Program-made: the position numbers and the translations under genes | Assembly: GCF_022024175.1 (NCBI RefSeq) | Contig: NZ_CP091794.1 | Span: 434,001 to 498,000, forward strand | Source of the DNA: Prevotella communis | Lineage (GTDB): Bacteria; Bacteroidota; Bacteroidia; Bacteroidales; Bacteroidaceae | Reading direction: 5' to 3' | DNA: 64,000 bases | In this document: positions 1-8,351 of the stretch, in pieces | Layout: the number at the start of each line of letters is the position of its first letter | Position numbering within the stretch: position 1 is the stretch's first letter | Notes under the pieces: generated by a model | Databases searched by the model: none | Told to the model about the DNA's origin: nothing | Seen by the model: only the letters and a program-made list of their open reading frames with translations

Positions 1-2
1 CT

Positions 3-791
3 AAGCAGTTGGATCTGCAGACGCGTATTGCTCCACTCTATCGTGAGAAGGAGATGGAGATTCGTCAGATGATTGCCGCCTCATTGGAGCGTGGCAAGGT
101 GGACTTCTCTCTCTGGATTGAGAAAGAGGCCGGAGTGGATGCAACGCCTGTGAATGCCGCTCTCGTGGAGAACTACTACCATCAGTTGAAGGACGTAGCT
201 ACGAAGGTGGGTATCCCTGAGCCCGAGGACTGGATGTACACCCTGACCCGCATGCCTGATGTACTGTCCAAGACAGAGCAGGAGGAACTCACTGACGAGG
301 AGTGGGATGCTGCCCGTAAGGCTGTTGAGGGCGCCATTGCTGCCTTGGTGGATTTCCGTAAGCAGGAGGGTGCTGCGCTCGAGAAGAAGTTTGCTGAGAA
401 GATTGATAATATCGAACGTCTGCTGGCTGAGATTGAACCTTTCGAGAAGAGTCGTGTAGAGAAAATTCGTCAGCGTATCGTTGACGGACTACAGCAGATT
501 CCTGGTGTGGATTATGACAAGAACCGCTTGGAGCAGGAACTGATTTACTATATCGAGAAACTGGATATCAGTGAGGAGAAACAGCGTCTGACCAACCACC
601 TGAAGTATTTCCGCGAGACGATGCGTGATGGTCACGGACAGGGTAAGAAGCTTGGCTTCATTGCTCAGGAGATGGGTCGCGAGATCAATACCACTGGTTC
701 TAAGTCCAATCAGGCCGAGATGCAGAACATCGTGGTGCAGATGAAGGACGAGCTGGAGCAGATAAAGGAACAAGTATTGAACGCGCTGTGA
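3..791 (+). CDS. yicC: YicC family endoribonuclease, 5' end cut by window
   Basis: About 263 residues of a YicC/YloC-family protein, normally about 290 aa. The frame is open back to the window edge, and the residues before the first possible TTG start (K-Q-L-D-L-Q) continue the family's conserved N-terminal region, so the true start lies outside. The C-terminal DUF1732 part is clear, with a run rich in R-D-G-H-G-Q-G-K and the closing acidic helix. YicC proteins are cytoplasmic RNases linked to small-RNA turnover. The stop overlaps the gmk start by one base, and gmk in turn overlaps nadD, so the three genes are probably co-transcribed. No catalytic residues can be assigned from sequence alone. 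Confidence 0.9.
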   Translation, partial: KQLDLQTRIAPLYREKEMEIRQMIAASLERGKVDFSLWIEKEAGVDATPVNAALVENYYHQLKDVATKVGIPEPEDWMYTLTRMPDVLSKTEQEELTDEEWDAARKAVEGAIAALVDFRKQEGAALEKKFAEKIDNIERLLAEIEPFEKSRVEKIRQRIVDGLQQIPGVDYDKNRLEQELIYYIEKLDISEEKQRLTNHLKYFRETMRDGHGQGKKLGFIAQEMGREINTTGSKSNQAEMQNIVVQMKDELEQIKEQVLNAL

Positions 792-1360
792 TGAAAGGAA
801 AAATGTTAATTGTTTCTGCGCCTTCGGGTAGTGGAAAGTCAACCATCGTGCAGTGGCTGATGAAGGAGCATCCTGAGCTGAGGCTTTATTTCTCAATCTC
901 GTGTACCAGTCGTGCGCCACGAGGCTCTGAACAGAATGGTGTGGAGTATTTCTTCCTGACACCAGAGGAGTTTAAGTCGAAGATTCAGAACGATGAGTTC
1001 CTGGAATACGAGGAGGTTTATCAGGACCGCTTCTACGGCACCCTGAAACAGCAGGTGGAGAACCAGCGTAACCAAGGACAGAATGTGGTGTTTGATGTCG
1101 ATGTGAAAGGTGGCATCAATATCAAGAAATATTATGGTGATGAGGCCTTGAGCCTGTTTATTCAGCCCCCCTCTGTTGAGGAGTTGCGTAAGCGCTTGGA
1201 AGGTCGTGCTACTGATACCCCAGAAGCCATTGCCGAGCGTTTGGCAAAGGCGGAATATGAGATGACCTTCGCTTCGCAGTTTGACCATATCATCGTGAAT
1301 GATGACTTGGAGACAGCCAAGCAGGAGACCTTGAGAATCGTCAAAGAATTCTTGGGATGA
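791..1360 (+). CDS. gmk: Guanylate kinase
   Basis: A 189-aa guanylate kinase, the usual length, which phosphorylates GMP to GDP in the cytoplasm. The P-loop A-P-S-G-S-G-K-S-T lies at about residues 10-18. The GMP-binding region follows, with S-C-T-S-R-A-P-R near 40 and the G-V-E-Y-F-F segment. I chose the ATG at 791, which shares its A with the yicC stop; a GTG three bases earlier is possible. The 3' end overlaps nadD by four bases (ATGA), a sign of translational coupling. Confidence 0.96.
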   Translation: MKGKMLIVSAPSGSGKSTIVQWLMKEHPELRLYFSISCTSRAPRGSEQNGVEYFFLTPEEFKSKIQNDEFLEYEEVYQDRFYGTLKQQVENQRNQGQNVVFDVDVKGGINIKKYYGDEALSLFIQPPSVEELRKRLEGRATDTPEAIAERLAKAEYEMTFASQFDHIIVNDDLETAKQETLRIVKEFLG

Positions 1361-1908
1361 GGTCAATCGGTATCTTTGGTGGTTCTTTCAACCCTATCCA
1401 TAACGGACACATTGCCTTAGCACAGGCCGTGCTGAGGCAATGTGCGTTAGATGAGGTATGGCTGATGGTGTCGCCCCAGAATCCGTTGAAACGGAATGAT
1501 GCCGATTTGCTGGATGACCATCTGCGCTTGGAGATGGCACAGAAAGCCCTTGAGGGTGTTGAGGGCGTGAAGGCCTGCGACTATGAGTTCCGTTTGCCCA
1601 AACCCTCTTATACCTGGAACACCTTGCAGCACCTGAGCAAGGACTATCCTGATTGCACGTTCTCGTTGTTGATAGGTGGCGACAACTGGGCCCATTTCCA
1701 GCGTTGGCGCAACTGGCAGGATATAATGAATCATCACGAGGTGATAGCCTATCCGCGTGAGTCCTATCCTGGCACCATCAATGTGCCTCTGCTTCCTGTG
1801 TCAAGTACGGAAATTCGTCAGCGTGTGCGTGCTGGTGAAAGTATCGAGGGGCTGGTGCCTGATAGTATCATCCCTCTCGTAGAAAAATACTATCGTCTTA
1901 ACTCCTGA
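1357..1908 (+). CDS. nadD: Nicotinate-nucleotide adenylyltransferase
   Basis: A 183-aa NadD that adenylates nicotinate mononucleotide to deamido-NAD in NAD synthesis. The nucleotidyltransferase signature G-G-S-F-N-P-I-H-N-G-H is at residues 8-18, and the second motif S-S-T-E-I-R at about 149-154. The start overlaps the gmk stop as ATGA. It is the last gene of the yicC-gmk-nadD unit and is convergent with the glycosyltransferase at 1964. Confidence 0.96.
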   Translation: MRSIGIFGGSFNPIHNGHIALAQAVLRQCALDEVWLMVSPQNPLKRNDADLLDDHLRLEMAQKALEGVEGVKACDYEFRLPKPSYTWNTLQHLSKDYPDCTFSLLIGGDNWAHFQRWRNWQDIMNHHEVIAYPRESYPGTINVPLLPVSSTEIRQRVRAGESIEGLVPDSIIPLVEKYYRLNS

Positions 1909-1953
1909 AAAGTCTATCGTCTTAACTTCTTAACTCCTTTAACTCCTTAACTT
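1891..1953. repeat. Low-complexity tandem repeats at the nadD 3' end
   Basis: TATCGTCTTAACT occurs at 1891-1903 and 1915-1927, followed by degenerate repeats of TTAACTCC up to about 1953. The first copy includes the last codons of nadD. No T-rich hairpin terminator is visible in this short convergent gap. Confidence 0.6.
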
Positions 1954-1963
1954 CAAAAAAGAA

Positions 1964-3001
1964 CTACTGATAGTCGTATCTCCCTGTCAGCTTACTAATC
2001 CTATGTTTGACAGCCTCCCTGATTTGTTTCATGTTGCCATAGCGCAGGTTGCGTATCAGTTCTTCGATAGAGCGACCAATCTTCACCCATGGGTGTCCCC
2101 ATGCCATGATGCGATAGATGCGACGCTTGTATTCCACATTCTCGATGACATATTTTGGATGGCGTAAAGGCCATTGCAGCTCATGACTGGGCATGGTGAG
2201 CAGTCGTTGCATTGCCTTGGGGAGCGTGTTCAGTGAACTCTGGAAATGAGCCGAATCCTCGCTCACGGCTGTATTGTGTATCAGGTTCTTTGTAGGTACG
2301 ATGGTCAGTCCGCTATTCAGTGTGCAGGCCGTCCAGATTAGTGTCTCGTAGATGGGATTGCCAGATGCCTTGTGCTTGTAAAGCTTCTTCAGCATCTCCT
2401 TGCCACCCTCGCGCCTGTTGGCTACATAAGCCTCCAGCTGGTGCATGTTGAACGCATCATCAGCAATAGGGTACCCCACCTCACAACGCTCAAAGACCCT
2501 GCGCCATGAAGCCCATCCCCAGATGCTGAAGGCTGTGGTGAAGAGATAATCGTAGGGCGCATCCGTCTGTTCCTCATGATTAAAACCAGCTATCATCGTG
2601 ATACGTTCATCGTACTCATAACGGTCGAGCATCTCCTTGCAGAAAGGGATAAACGACAATGAAGGCGTGGAGTCGTCCTCCAACACAATTACTTTATCTG
2701 CCAATGAGAATGCCCATGTCTGAGCCTTGTGGTTCGACAACCAGGCACCTGAGTTCTCGTTGTGGTAACTGCGTTGCACATCGCACTCCCAGTCTATCTC
2801 GCTGTCATCCACAATCTGTCGTGCAGCCTCCAACTTCAGCGCTTCCTGATCGTTGCGAGGACCGTCCTGATAGATAAACAGACGTGAGGGGCGGCACTGG
2901 CGGATGGCACCAAAGGTGCGCTTCAGTGTCTCCGTACGAGAGAAAATGATGAGTAGCACAGCCACATCGTTCTGTGCTGGATATTTCTTTATTTCTTCCA
3001 T
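1964..3001 (-). CDS. Glycosyltransferase (HlpA-like/GNT-I-like)
   Basis: A 345-aa protein with an N-terminal GT-A-type nucleotide-sugar region: a hydrophobic strand at residues 13-20, then V-L-E-D-D at about 107-110, where GT-A enzymes hold the metal and sugar nucleotide. The W-G-W-A-S-W motif further on is typical of the Bacteroidota family often labelled hemolytic protein HlpA-like glycosyltransferase. It probably adds a sugar to a surface polysaccharide at the inner membrane. Its start lies 13 bp inside the end of the upstream GT2 gene, so the two are translationally coupled. The sugar donor and acceptor cannot be read from sequence. Confidence 0.75.
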   Translation of the reverse strand: MEEIKKYPAQNDVAVLLIIFSRTETLKRTFGAIRQCRPSRLFIYQDGPRNDQEALKLEAARQIVDDSEIDWECDVQRSYHNENSGAWLSNHKAQTWAFSLADKVIVLEDDSTPSLSFIPFCKEMLDRYEYDERITMIAGFNHEEQTDAPYDYLFTTAFSIWGWASWRRVFERCEVGYPIADDAFNMHQLEAYVANRREGGKEMLKKLYKHKASGNPIYETLIWTACTLNSGLTIVPTKNLIHNTAVSEDSAHFQSSLNTLPKAMQRLLTMPSHELQWPLRHPKYVIENVEYKRRIYRIMAWGHPWVKIGRSIEELIRNLRYGNMKQIREAVKHRISKLTGRYDYQ

Positions 3002-3900
3002 TTCAGCAGAGTCTTGTAAGTATGAATCAAGAGGTAAGCCAGACGTGCTGGCAGTTGGATGGCGATACGGTCCATGAAGGGGATGTCGTTGGTAAGTTGT
3101 TGGCGCAGAGGGCGATAATACGCATCGAGCACCTGGAATTGTTTTTTGTCGATGAATTTCTCGTACACCTTAATCTGATGATGCACGAAAGCCGAATGGT
3201 AGCGCTCCCACTCCGGCTGTAACGTCTGACGCAACTCCTCGTCATAGATACGAATCCAGTCCAGCGTCTCCTTGCGCTTGTTAGGCACATCTTCGTAGTG
3301 CAGATAGGTCGCCTGTTCTGTGAAAAAGACCTTGGGCTGTTTCATCAGACATTTTATCTGCATCAGCGAGTCCTCGCGCTCAATGACCTCACGAGGTGTA
3401 CCCAGACAACCTTCCAGCAGTTCACGACGGAAGATGATGCCCCACAGCACGCAGAACTGACTGCGCAGGGCCAGTAGGTCGCGAATCAGATGCTCTGGTT
3501 CCACCCAGCCCCTCAGTCCTGAGTCGTGGCGCTGTCCGTACTGGTCATCGTAGGTGCCAATCACTTCGTCGGCGCCTGTCTCGTTGATGAGTCTGTACAT
3601 CATGGCGAGGGCATCCTTCGTAAACAGGTCATCGGCATCGGCAAACATGATGAATCTGCCCTCAGCATGCTCCAATCCGTAGCGACGCGCTGCCGTCACC
3701 CCTCCGTTCTCCTTGTGGAAAGCCTTCAGTCGCGGTTCCAGTTCAGCCCATTGGTCGCAGATATCGCCAGAGCCGTCTGTGCTGCCATCCTCCACGACAA
3801 TCACCTCGAAACTATCGAACGCCTGCGAAAAAATGCTCACAAAACATTTATCCAGGTATTCGGCCTTGTTATAGACGGGTATGATGACAGATATCTCCAT
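2989..3900 (-). CDS. Glycosyltransferase family 2
   Basis: A 303-aa GT2 enzyme. The N-terminus shows I-I-P-V-Y-N (6-11), E-D-G-S-T-D-G-S (37-44) and the metal-binding D-A-D-D at about 88-91, all standard for inverting GT-A fold transferases. The C-terminal half is helical and basic with no transmembrane segment, so it is probably a peripheral inner-membrane enzyme. It sits four bases after the flippase gene and overlaps the next glycosyltransferase, forming a three-gene polysaccharide operon. Confidence 0.9.
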   Translation of the reverse strand: MEISVIIPVYNKAEYLDKCFVSIFSQAFDSFEVIVVEDGSTDGSGDICDQWAELEPRLKAFHKENGGVTAARRYGLEHAEGRFIMFADADDLFTKDALAMMYRLINETGADEVIGTYDDQYGQRHDSGLRGWVEPEHLIRDLLALRSQFCVLWGIIFRRELLEGCLGTPREVIEREDSLMQIKCLMKQPKVFFTEQATYLHYEDVPNKRKETLDWIRIYDEELRQTLQPEWERYHSAFVHHQIKVYEKFIDKKQFQVLDAYYRPLRQQLTNDIPFMDRIAIQLPARLAYLLIHTYKTLLKWKK

Positions 3901-3904
3901 CTCT

Positions 3905-5350
3905 CTATTTTTTTACTTTTTTACTTTTCACAAATTGTATGCATTCGCGCAGGATGACCACGTTCAGCAGACGCATCACACCAAAATACAGCAGACCAGC
4001 CAATAGCAGTCTGACGCCCAGCAGCAACCAGTTGTTCGTAATGCTCAGCGTAGCCAGATGACAGACGCCCATCACCACTGCTGCACACATCATAAATGGC
4101 ACTACATCCTTCAGGAAGTCCATCGTGCTCACCCCGATAATCCGTTTGGCAAATATCTGCCAGGCACCCAGCCACAGGATGTTGAATGCCGAGTAGGCCA
4201 CCACCATCATGGTCATCCCCTCACGATAGAAAGCGAAGATGACGCCCATCTGGAGCAACACCTGACAGATGTTGAGCCACATATTGATATCGCTGCGCCC
4301 ATGACTGATAACGAGGTTCTGATAGAGTGTATAGAGGGGCATGAAGGCACCGCTGATACAGAGTATCTGGAGCAGCGGCACGATGTTAATCCATTTCTCG
4401 CCAATGGTGCAGAGGATGAACTCGCGCGACACCAATGCCAGTCCAAAGAGGGCAGGGAAGGAGAGAAAGGCCGTGAAGCGCATCATCTTTCGGAATACCT
4501 GCTGCTCGCGGTTGTGCTCCTCGCGCACACTCACTAAGACGGGCTGCGCCACTTGTCCCACCATACCGCCTACGGTCTGAAAAGCCATCGAGTCCCATTT
4601 GTAGGCCTGAAAGAAATTTCCCACCACGCGGGCATCGTGAAACAGGCGCCCGAAGATGACGGTCAGCACGTTCTGGTTGGCAGTATTCACAATCATCGTG
4701 ACCAGTATTCCTATTGAGAACGAGAACGTTTGTCGGATATAGTCAAATGAGAAATGCCAAGTAGGCTTCCATTTCACGTAGAGGAATCGGCCAATGACCA
4801 GTACGGCAGCATTGATCACCTGTTGCCAGGCCAGGGTCCAGTAGGCCATGCCGCACCATACCATAATGATGGCCGAGGTGCCAGAGATGAGGAGTGCCGA
4901 GAGGTTGACAATCGTAATCTCGCGGTTCATCATATTCTTCACCATATAGGCATTCGTAGAGATGCCAAATGATGAGATGAAAAAGGCCAGGAACAGGAAG
5001 CGCGACAGGTCAGTGAGCCGTGGCTGATGGAAAAACCACGCGATGAGCGGTGCCGAGAAAAACAATATGAGATAGAGCACGCCACCCATCAGGATATTAA
5101 ACCAGAACACGCTGTTGTACTGCTCCTTGGTGGGTGCCTTCTCATTGATGAGTGCCGTAGAGAATCCGCTTGACTGCAGATTGCCTGCTACGGCCGAGAA
5201 GATAGCCAGCATGCCGATGAGACCCGTATCCTCTGGCGTCAGATGACGGAGTACGAGGATGCCAATCAACAGGTTCAATACCTGCATCGTGCTATTGTTT
5301 ACGGCTCCCCACATCAGTCCGCGGGCTGTCTTTTCCTTCAGATTCTCCAT
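3905..5350 (-). CDS. MOP-family polysaccharide flippase (WzxC-like)
   Basis: A polytopic membrane protein of about 481 aa with roughly twelve hydrophobic segments. The N-terminus (K-E-K-T-A-R-G-L-M-W-G-A, then L-R-H-L-T-P-E-D-T-G-L-I-G-M) is typical of lipopolysaccharide and colanic-acid WzxC-type flippases, which move lipid-linked oligosaccharides across the inner membrane. I chose the ATG at 5350 (M-E-N-L-K); an in-frame ATG at 5362 would add four residues. It heads the leftward operon with two glycosyltransferases and is divergent from the acyltransferase at 5414. Confidence 0.88.
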   Translation of the reverse strand: MENLKEKTARGLMWGAVNNSTMQVLNLLIGILVLRHLTPEDTGLIGMLAIFSAVAGNLQSSGFSTALINEKAPTKEQYNSVFWFNILMGGVLYLILFFSAPLIAWFFHQPRLTDLSRFLFLAFFISSFGISTNAYMVKNMMNREITIVNLSALLISGTSAIIMVWCGMAYWTLAWQQVINAAVLVIGRFLYVKWKPTWHFSFDYIRQTFSFSIGILVTMIVNTANQNVLTVIFGRLFHDARVVGNFFQAYKWDSMAFQTVGGMVGQVAQPVLVSVREEHNREQQVFRKMMRFTAFLSFPALFGLALVSREFILCTIGEKWINIVPLLQILCISGAFMPLYTLYQNLVISHGRSDINMWLNICQVLLQMGVIFAFYREGMTMMVVAYSAFNILWLGAWQIFAKRIIGVSTMDFLKDVVPFMMCAAVVMGVCHLATLSITNNWLLLGVRLLLAGLLYFGVMRLLNVVILRECIQFVKSKKVKK

Positions 5351-5377
5351 ATCAACATGCAAAAATACGACATTTTG

Positions 5378-5408
5378 TTTGAAGTTCCAAATAAATTAAG
5401 TAAATTTG
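5378..5408 (+). promoter_or_regulatory. Bacteroidota promoter for the acyltransferase gene
   Basis: TTTG at 5378-5381, a 19-bp spacer and TAAATTTG at 5401-5408 match the Bacteroidota consensus exactly. The ATG follows only five bases after the -7 box, so the mRNA leader would be almost absent. Confidence 0.8.
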
Positions 5409-5413
5409 CAGCC

Positions 5414-6535
5414 ATGAATGAAATAACACAAACGAAGAAGCCACGCATGGAGTGGCTCGATGCCCTTCGCGGCTTCACAATGATTATGGTGGTGGCCAAC
5501 CACGTGGCGCAGATAGGTTTCGAGGAACAGTGGAAGCACTCTTCTTCACTTCAGTTCCTGTTGCTGTTCCGCATGCCGCTGTTCTTCTTCATCAGTGGCT
5601 TCTTGGCCTACAAAGCTTCGCAGGTGTGGGACTTGCGTAACCTGGGTACGCTGGTGCTGAAGAAGATGCGCGTGCAACTCATCCCCACCATCTGCTTCTT
5701 CCTCCTGGCTACAGCCATCCTGAAACCCAGTTTCTGGCCTGGCCTTGAAGAGTCGTTCCATTCGCCCACAAAGGGTGGCTACTGGTTTACGCTGGTGCTG
5801 CTCTACATGTTCCTGATCTACTATCCCTTTGCCTATCTGGAGAGTAAGATTACCTCGCTTTTCTCGAAAAACAAGGCCTTCTGGATATCCGCGGCACTCA
5901 TCACCCTGCTGTTCCTTGTCTCGCTGGCTTTCTATGACTCGTGCTATCAGCCCCGTTATTTCTCATGGGCCAAGGGCTATCGTGGCGGTATGACCGATAT
6001 CCACCGCTTCCTGCTGGATTCCAGTCTGGGGCAACTGATGCTGTGGATGCCGTTCTTCCTCTTTGGTAATATTGCCCATCGCTATTGGAATGGTTTCCAG
6101 AAACTGATGGACTCGAAGTGGTTCTTCCCCATCATCGTGCTGCTGGCTATCCTCTGTACGATGGATGCCCTGAAATGGCGCACCCTGCGTATGGCGTGGG
6201 CTATCATCCCCCAGACGGGAGCCATGTTCCTCTTGTTGCTCATCGCCCTGATGTATTTCCGCAACTACAAGCACTACTTCACCAAGATGACCGTCATCGG
6301 CGCCTCGTTGCAGTATATAGGCCGTCGCACGCTGGATATCTATCTGATTCATTTCCTCTTCGTGCCCAGTCTGCCCAGCGTGGGTCTGTTCTTCAAGAGC
6401 TATCAGCACAATTTTATCACTGATACCACGCTCTCCGTGCTCTTTGCCCTGCTGGTCATTGGTTTCAGCATTATCACCTCAAACATCCTGCGCATCAGTC
6501 CGTTCCTGAAGAAATGGCTGTTTGGCAGGACCTGA
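5414..6535 (+). CDS. Acyltransferase family 3 membrane protein
   Basis: A 373-aa integral membrane protein with about ten hydrophobic helices. The N-terminal M-E-W-L-D-A-L-R-G-F-T-M, followed by N-H-V (a possible catalytic His) and F-F-F-I-S-G-F near residue 60, is the signature of OafA/NodX-type acyltransferase 3 proteins. These O-acetylate or otherwise acylate cell-surface glycans. I chose ATG 5414 because the promoter -7 box ends at 5408 and the upstream frame has no promoter of its own. It is divergent from the flippase operon and followed by a hairpin terminator. Confidence 0.88.
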   Translation: MNEITQTKKPRMEWLDALRGFTMIMVVANHVAQIGFEEQWKHSSSLQFLLLFRMPLFFFISGFLAYKASQVWDLRNLGTLVLKKMRVQLIPTICFFLLATAILKPSFWPGLEESFHSPTKGGYWFTLVLLYMFLIYYPFAYLESKITSLFSKNKAFWISAALITLLFLVSLAFYDSCYQPRYFSWAKGYRGGMTDIHRFLLDSSLGQLMLWMPFFLFGNIAHRYWNGFQKLMDSKWFFPIIVLLAILCTMDALKWRTLRMAWAIIPQTGAMFLLLLIALMYFRNYKHYFTKMTVIGASLQYIGRRTLDIYLIHFLFVPSLPSVGLFFKSYQHNFITDTTLSVLFALLVIGFSIITSNILRISPFLKKWLFGRT

Positions 6536-6551
6536 TAAATACTCAGCACAA

Positions 6552-6590
6552 AGAAACCCGATTCCATGAGAGATCGGGCTTTTCTTTTTT
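6552..6590 (+). terminator. Intrinsic terminator after the acyltransferase
   Basis: CCCGAT (6557-6562) pairs with ATCGGG (6573-6578), flanked by an A-rich left arm and followed by a T-rich run to 6591. It sits just after the stop at 6535 and may also serve the convergent lipoprotein gene. Confidence 0.75.
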
Positions 6591-6607
6591 TGTGTATCCG
6601 TTTCAAC

Positions 6608-7162
6608 TTACAGGATATCCTTCAGAGTCTCGTCATACGAGCCGTCGTAGGGTTCTACGGTTAAGCGCTTCAGGGTTACAGAGGCCTCTCCGTTGGGTGT
6701 GGTAAGAATGATGTCGCCATTGGTGATAACGCCATGCCACGTACGGCCTTGCATCTCGAAGGTAATCAGTGTGCTGTCGTTCCCCAAGGTCTTGCTTTCA
6801 TATTCGTGGGAACTGTAGCGCCCCTCGTAATACCAGTCGCCATTGTCCAGCTTCTCTGTCCAGTAGGTTGGTCCGTAGTCCGCAGGGAACCATCTGTAGT
6901 GCGAGAAGAAAATCCTGTGGTCTTTCTTGCTGCCCTTGTTGAAGGTCCATTTGTCATAGATAGAGGCATAATAGCCTTCCCATTTTATCTCAGTCCAGCT
7001 TTCGCCAGAGCAATGTATCTGATAACTATGCTGCGCCCACTGGATATCGCTGGGTTTCCTGGCTCCTCCTAATGGATCCTCTTCATCATCGCCACAGCTA
7101 CTCATTACCAACGCCGAGAATAGAAGTCCTGATAACAGGCCGAAAAGTTTTAGATGTTTCAT
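6608..7162 (-). CDS. Hypothetical lipoprotein
   Basis: A 184-aa protein with a lipoprotein signal peptide: a basic start, a hydrophobic stretch and a lipobox ending in S-S-C at about residue 23, then an acidic G-D-D-E-E-D. The acidic residues after the Cys fit the Bacteroidota surface-lipoprotein export signal. The mature part is rich in aromatic residues and beta-strand-like, with no recognised domain. It is a single gene with its own promoter. Function unknown. Confidence 0.75.
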   Translation of the reverse strand: MKHLKLFGLLSGLLFSALVMSSCGDDEEDPLGGARKPSDIQWAQHSYQIHCSGESWTEIKWEGYYASIYDKWTFNKGSKKDHRIFFSHYRWFPADYGPTYWTEKLDNGDWYYEGRYSSHEYESKTLGNDSTLITFEMQGRTWHGVITNGDIILTTPNGEASVTLKRLTVEPYDGSYDETLKDIL

Positions 7163-7217
7163 AATTTTATTGTTTTAGGTTTATTATTCACAGGTAATCA
7201 TCATCTTGATGACCCTG

Positions 7218-7249
7218 CAAATGTACAAACAAAAATCTAATTATGCAAG
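7218..7249 (-). promoter_or_regulatory. Promoter for the lipoprotein at 6608-7162
   Basis: On the minus strand the -7 box TACATTTG (7218-7225) is preceded by CTTG (7246-7249) at a 20-bp spacing. It lies about 55 bp upstream of the start. Confidence 0.65.
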
Positions 7250-7306
7250 AGAATGGGGAAAAATGCTGTGATTTCACTTTTCCCCCTAGCAAACGCTTTA
7301 TGCTTT

Positions 7307-8155
7307 TCAAACGATTCCTAATCCATATACCTTTTTAAACTCTTCTTCTGAAATAATGTCTTTTGGCATTAAAGAACCGAGATAATTCTCAATAGAAATA
7401 GTATTTAAGATATTATAGAATCGGTCAGAGATGGTTATGTTGTTTTTTTCGTATTCTTCTGGTATGTAATACTCCTTCTCGTTGTCCTTGTTTACAAGAA
7501 CGGACTTGATGTGTTCTAATTGGTGTATTTCCATATATAGGGTATCCTCATCGAATGAGAATCGGACGAAGATATGCTGGTCGTAGTCGTCCTTAGCCAG
7601 CTCCATTATCTCATCTCGGATTTTGCATATATTTGCTTTTGTTGCAGATTGTTTGTCAATGATGACACCCACATTGAAGGAAAAACAATTGTCGCAATCA
7701 GAAATCGCTGTGTAATGGGGTATGCTGATACGGTCCGTCCGCACCTGTGCCTGGTATTTCCGTTCCCCATACTCTTTCTCATAGCGGGCAGGATTGAGGA
7801 ACATGATGTGTGAAAGGACGAATTTCTTGTCTGATGGATAGTAATAGCATGCCACACCATTTTTCACATCTTTAAACCACAGTATTCTGTATTTTTCTAT
7901 TTTCTCTTTTTTTATAGGATTATTAGGGTCGTTAGTAAGCCAGTTATTCCTCCGTCTTATCCACCGCATGGGTGTAAAAGACATGATGAGACAATACATG
8001 AAGACTGAATAGACAAAAACTAGGAATCCGTAATATGCTATGCCGACCTCAGTATAAAAAGGAATAAGAGTGTAAATGGCGATGCAAAAGGGAAATACTA
8101 ATTGATTGAAAACATTACCGATACGTCTCGTTGGTATGTACTTTTTTATTTTCAT
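7307..8155 (-). CDS. Hypothetical two-helix membrane protein
   Basis: A 282-aa protein with a basic N-terminus and two adjacent hydrophobic helices at about residues 20-60, followed by a long charged soluble region that is probably cytoplasmic. No domain was recognised. The gene is visibly richer in A+T than its neighbours and uses AT-rich codons, which suggests a different origin. It stands alone between a lipoprotein gene and the divergent licD-like gene and has its own promoter. Function unknown. Confidence 0.65.
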   Translation of the reverse strand: MKIKKYIPTRRIGNVFNQLVFPFCIAIYTLIPFYTEVGIAYYGFLVFVYSVFMYCLIMSFTPMRWIRRRNNWLTNDPNNPIKKEKIEKYRILWFKDVKNGVACYYYPSDKKFVLSHIMFLNPARYEKEYGERKYQAQVRTDRISIPHYTAISDCDNCFSFNVGVIIDKQSATKANICKIRDEIMELAKDDYDQHIFVRFSFDEDTLYMEIHQLEHIKSVLVNKDNEKEYYIPEEYEKNNITISDRFYNILNTISIENYLGSLMPKDIISEEEFKKVYGLGIV

Positions 8156-8186
8156 ATGTTATACTGACAATCTTTTTTATTTGCTG

Positions 8187-8218
8187 CAAAGTTAAGAAAA
8201 ATATATGAATGTAACAAA
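8187..8218 (-). promoter_or_regulatory. Promoter for the membrane protein at 7307-8155
   Basis: Minus-strand TAACTTTG (8187-8194) with TTTG at 8215-8218 and a 20-bp spacer. Confidence 0.75.
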
Positions 8219-8250
8219 TAAAAGGTGTCAGAATTGTCAGAAATAGAAAA

Positions 8251-8294
8251 ACGACGAGTTACCCACACAGAAACGACGAGTTGCTCCACAGAAA
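8251..8294. repeat. Two 22-bp repeat units with an ACGACGAGTT core
   Basis: ACGACGAGTT starts at 8251 and again at 8273. Each unit is 22 bp and ends in a CACAG-A-rich tail. The pair sits between two divergent promoters. The same core, same order and same 22-bp period recur on the minus strand at 46091-46122 inside a gene. Confidence 0.7.
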
Positions 8295-8326
8295 TTTGCA
8301 TGTTCAAATAATAATCACTAATTTTG
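8295..8326 (+). promoter_or_regulatory. Promoter for the LicD-family gene
   Basis: TTTG at 8295-8298, a 20-bp spacer and TAATTTTG at 8319-8326. The -33 box directly abuts the 22-bp repeat pair. Confidence 0.75.
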
Positions 8327-8351
8327 CAGGCAATAAAAAATAAGACGCAAG

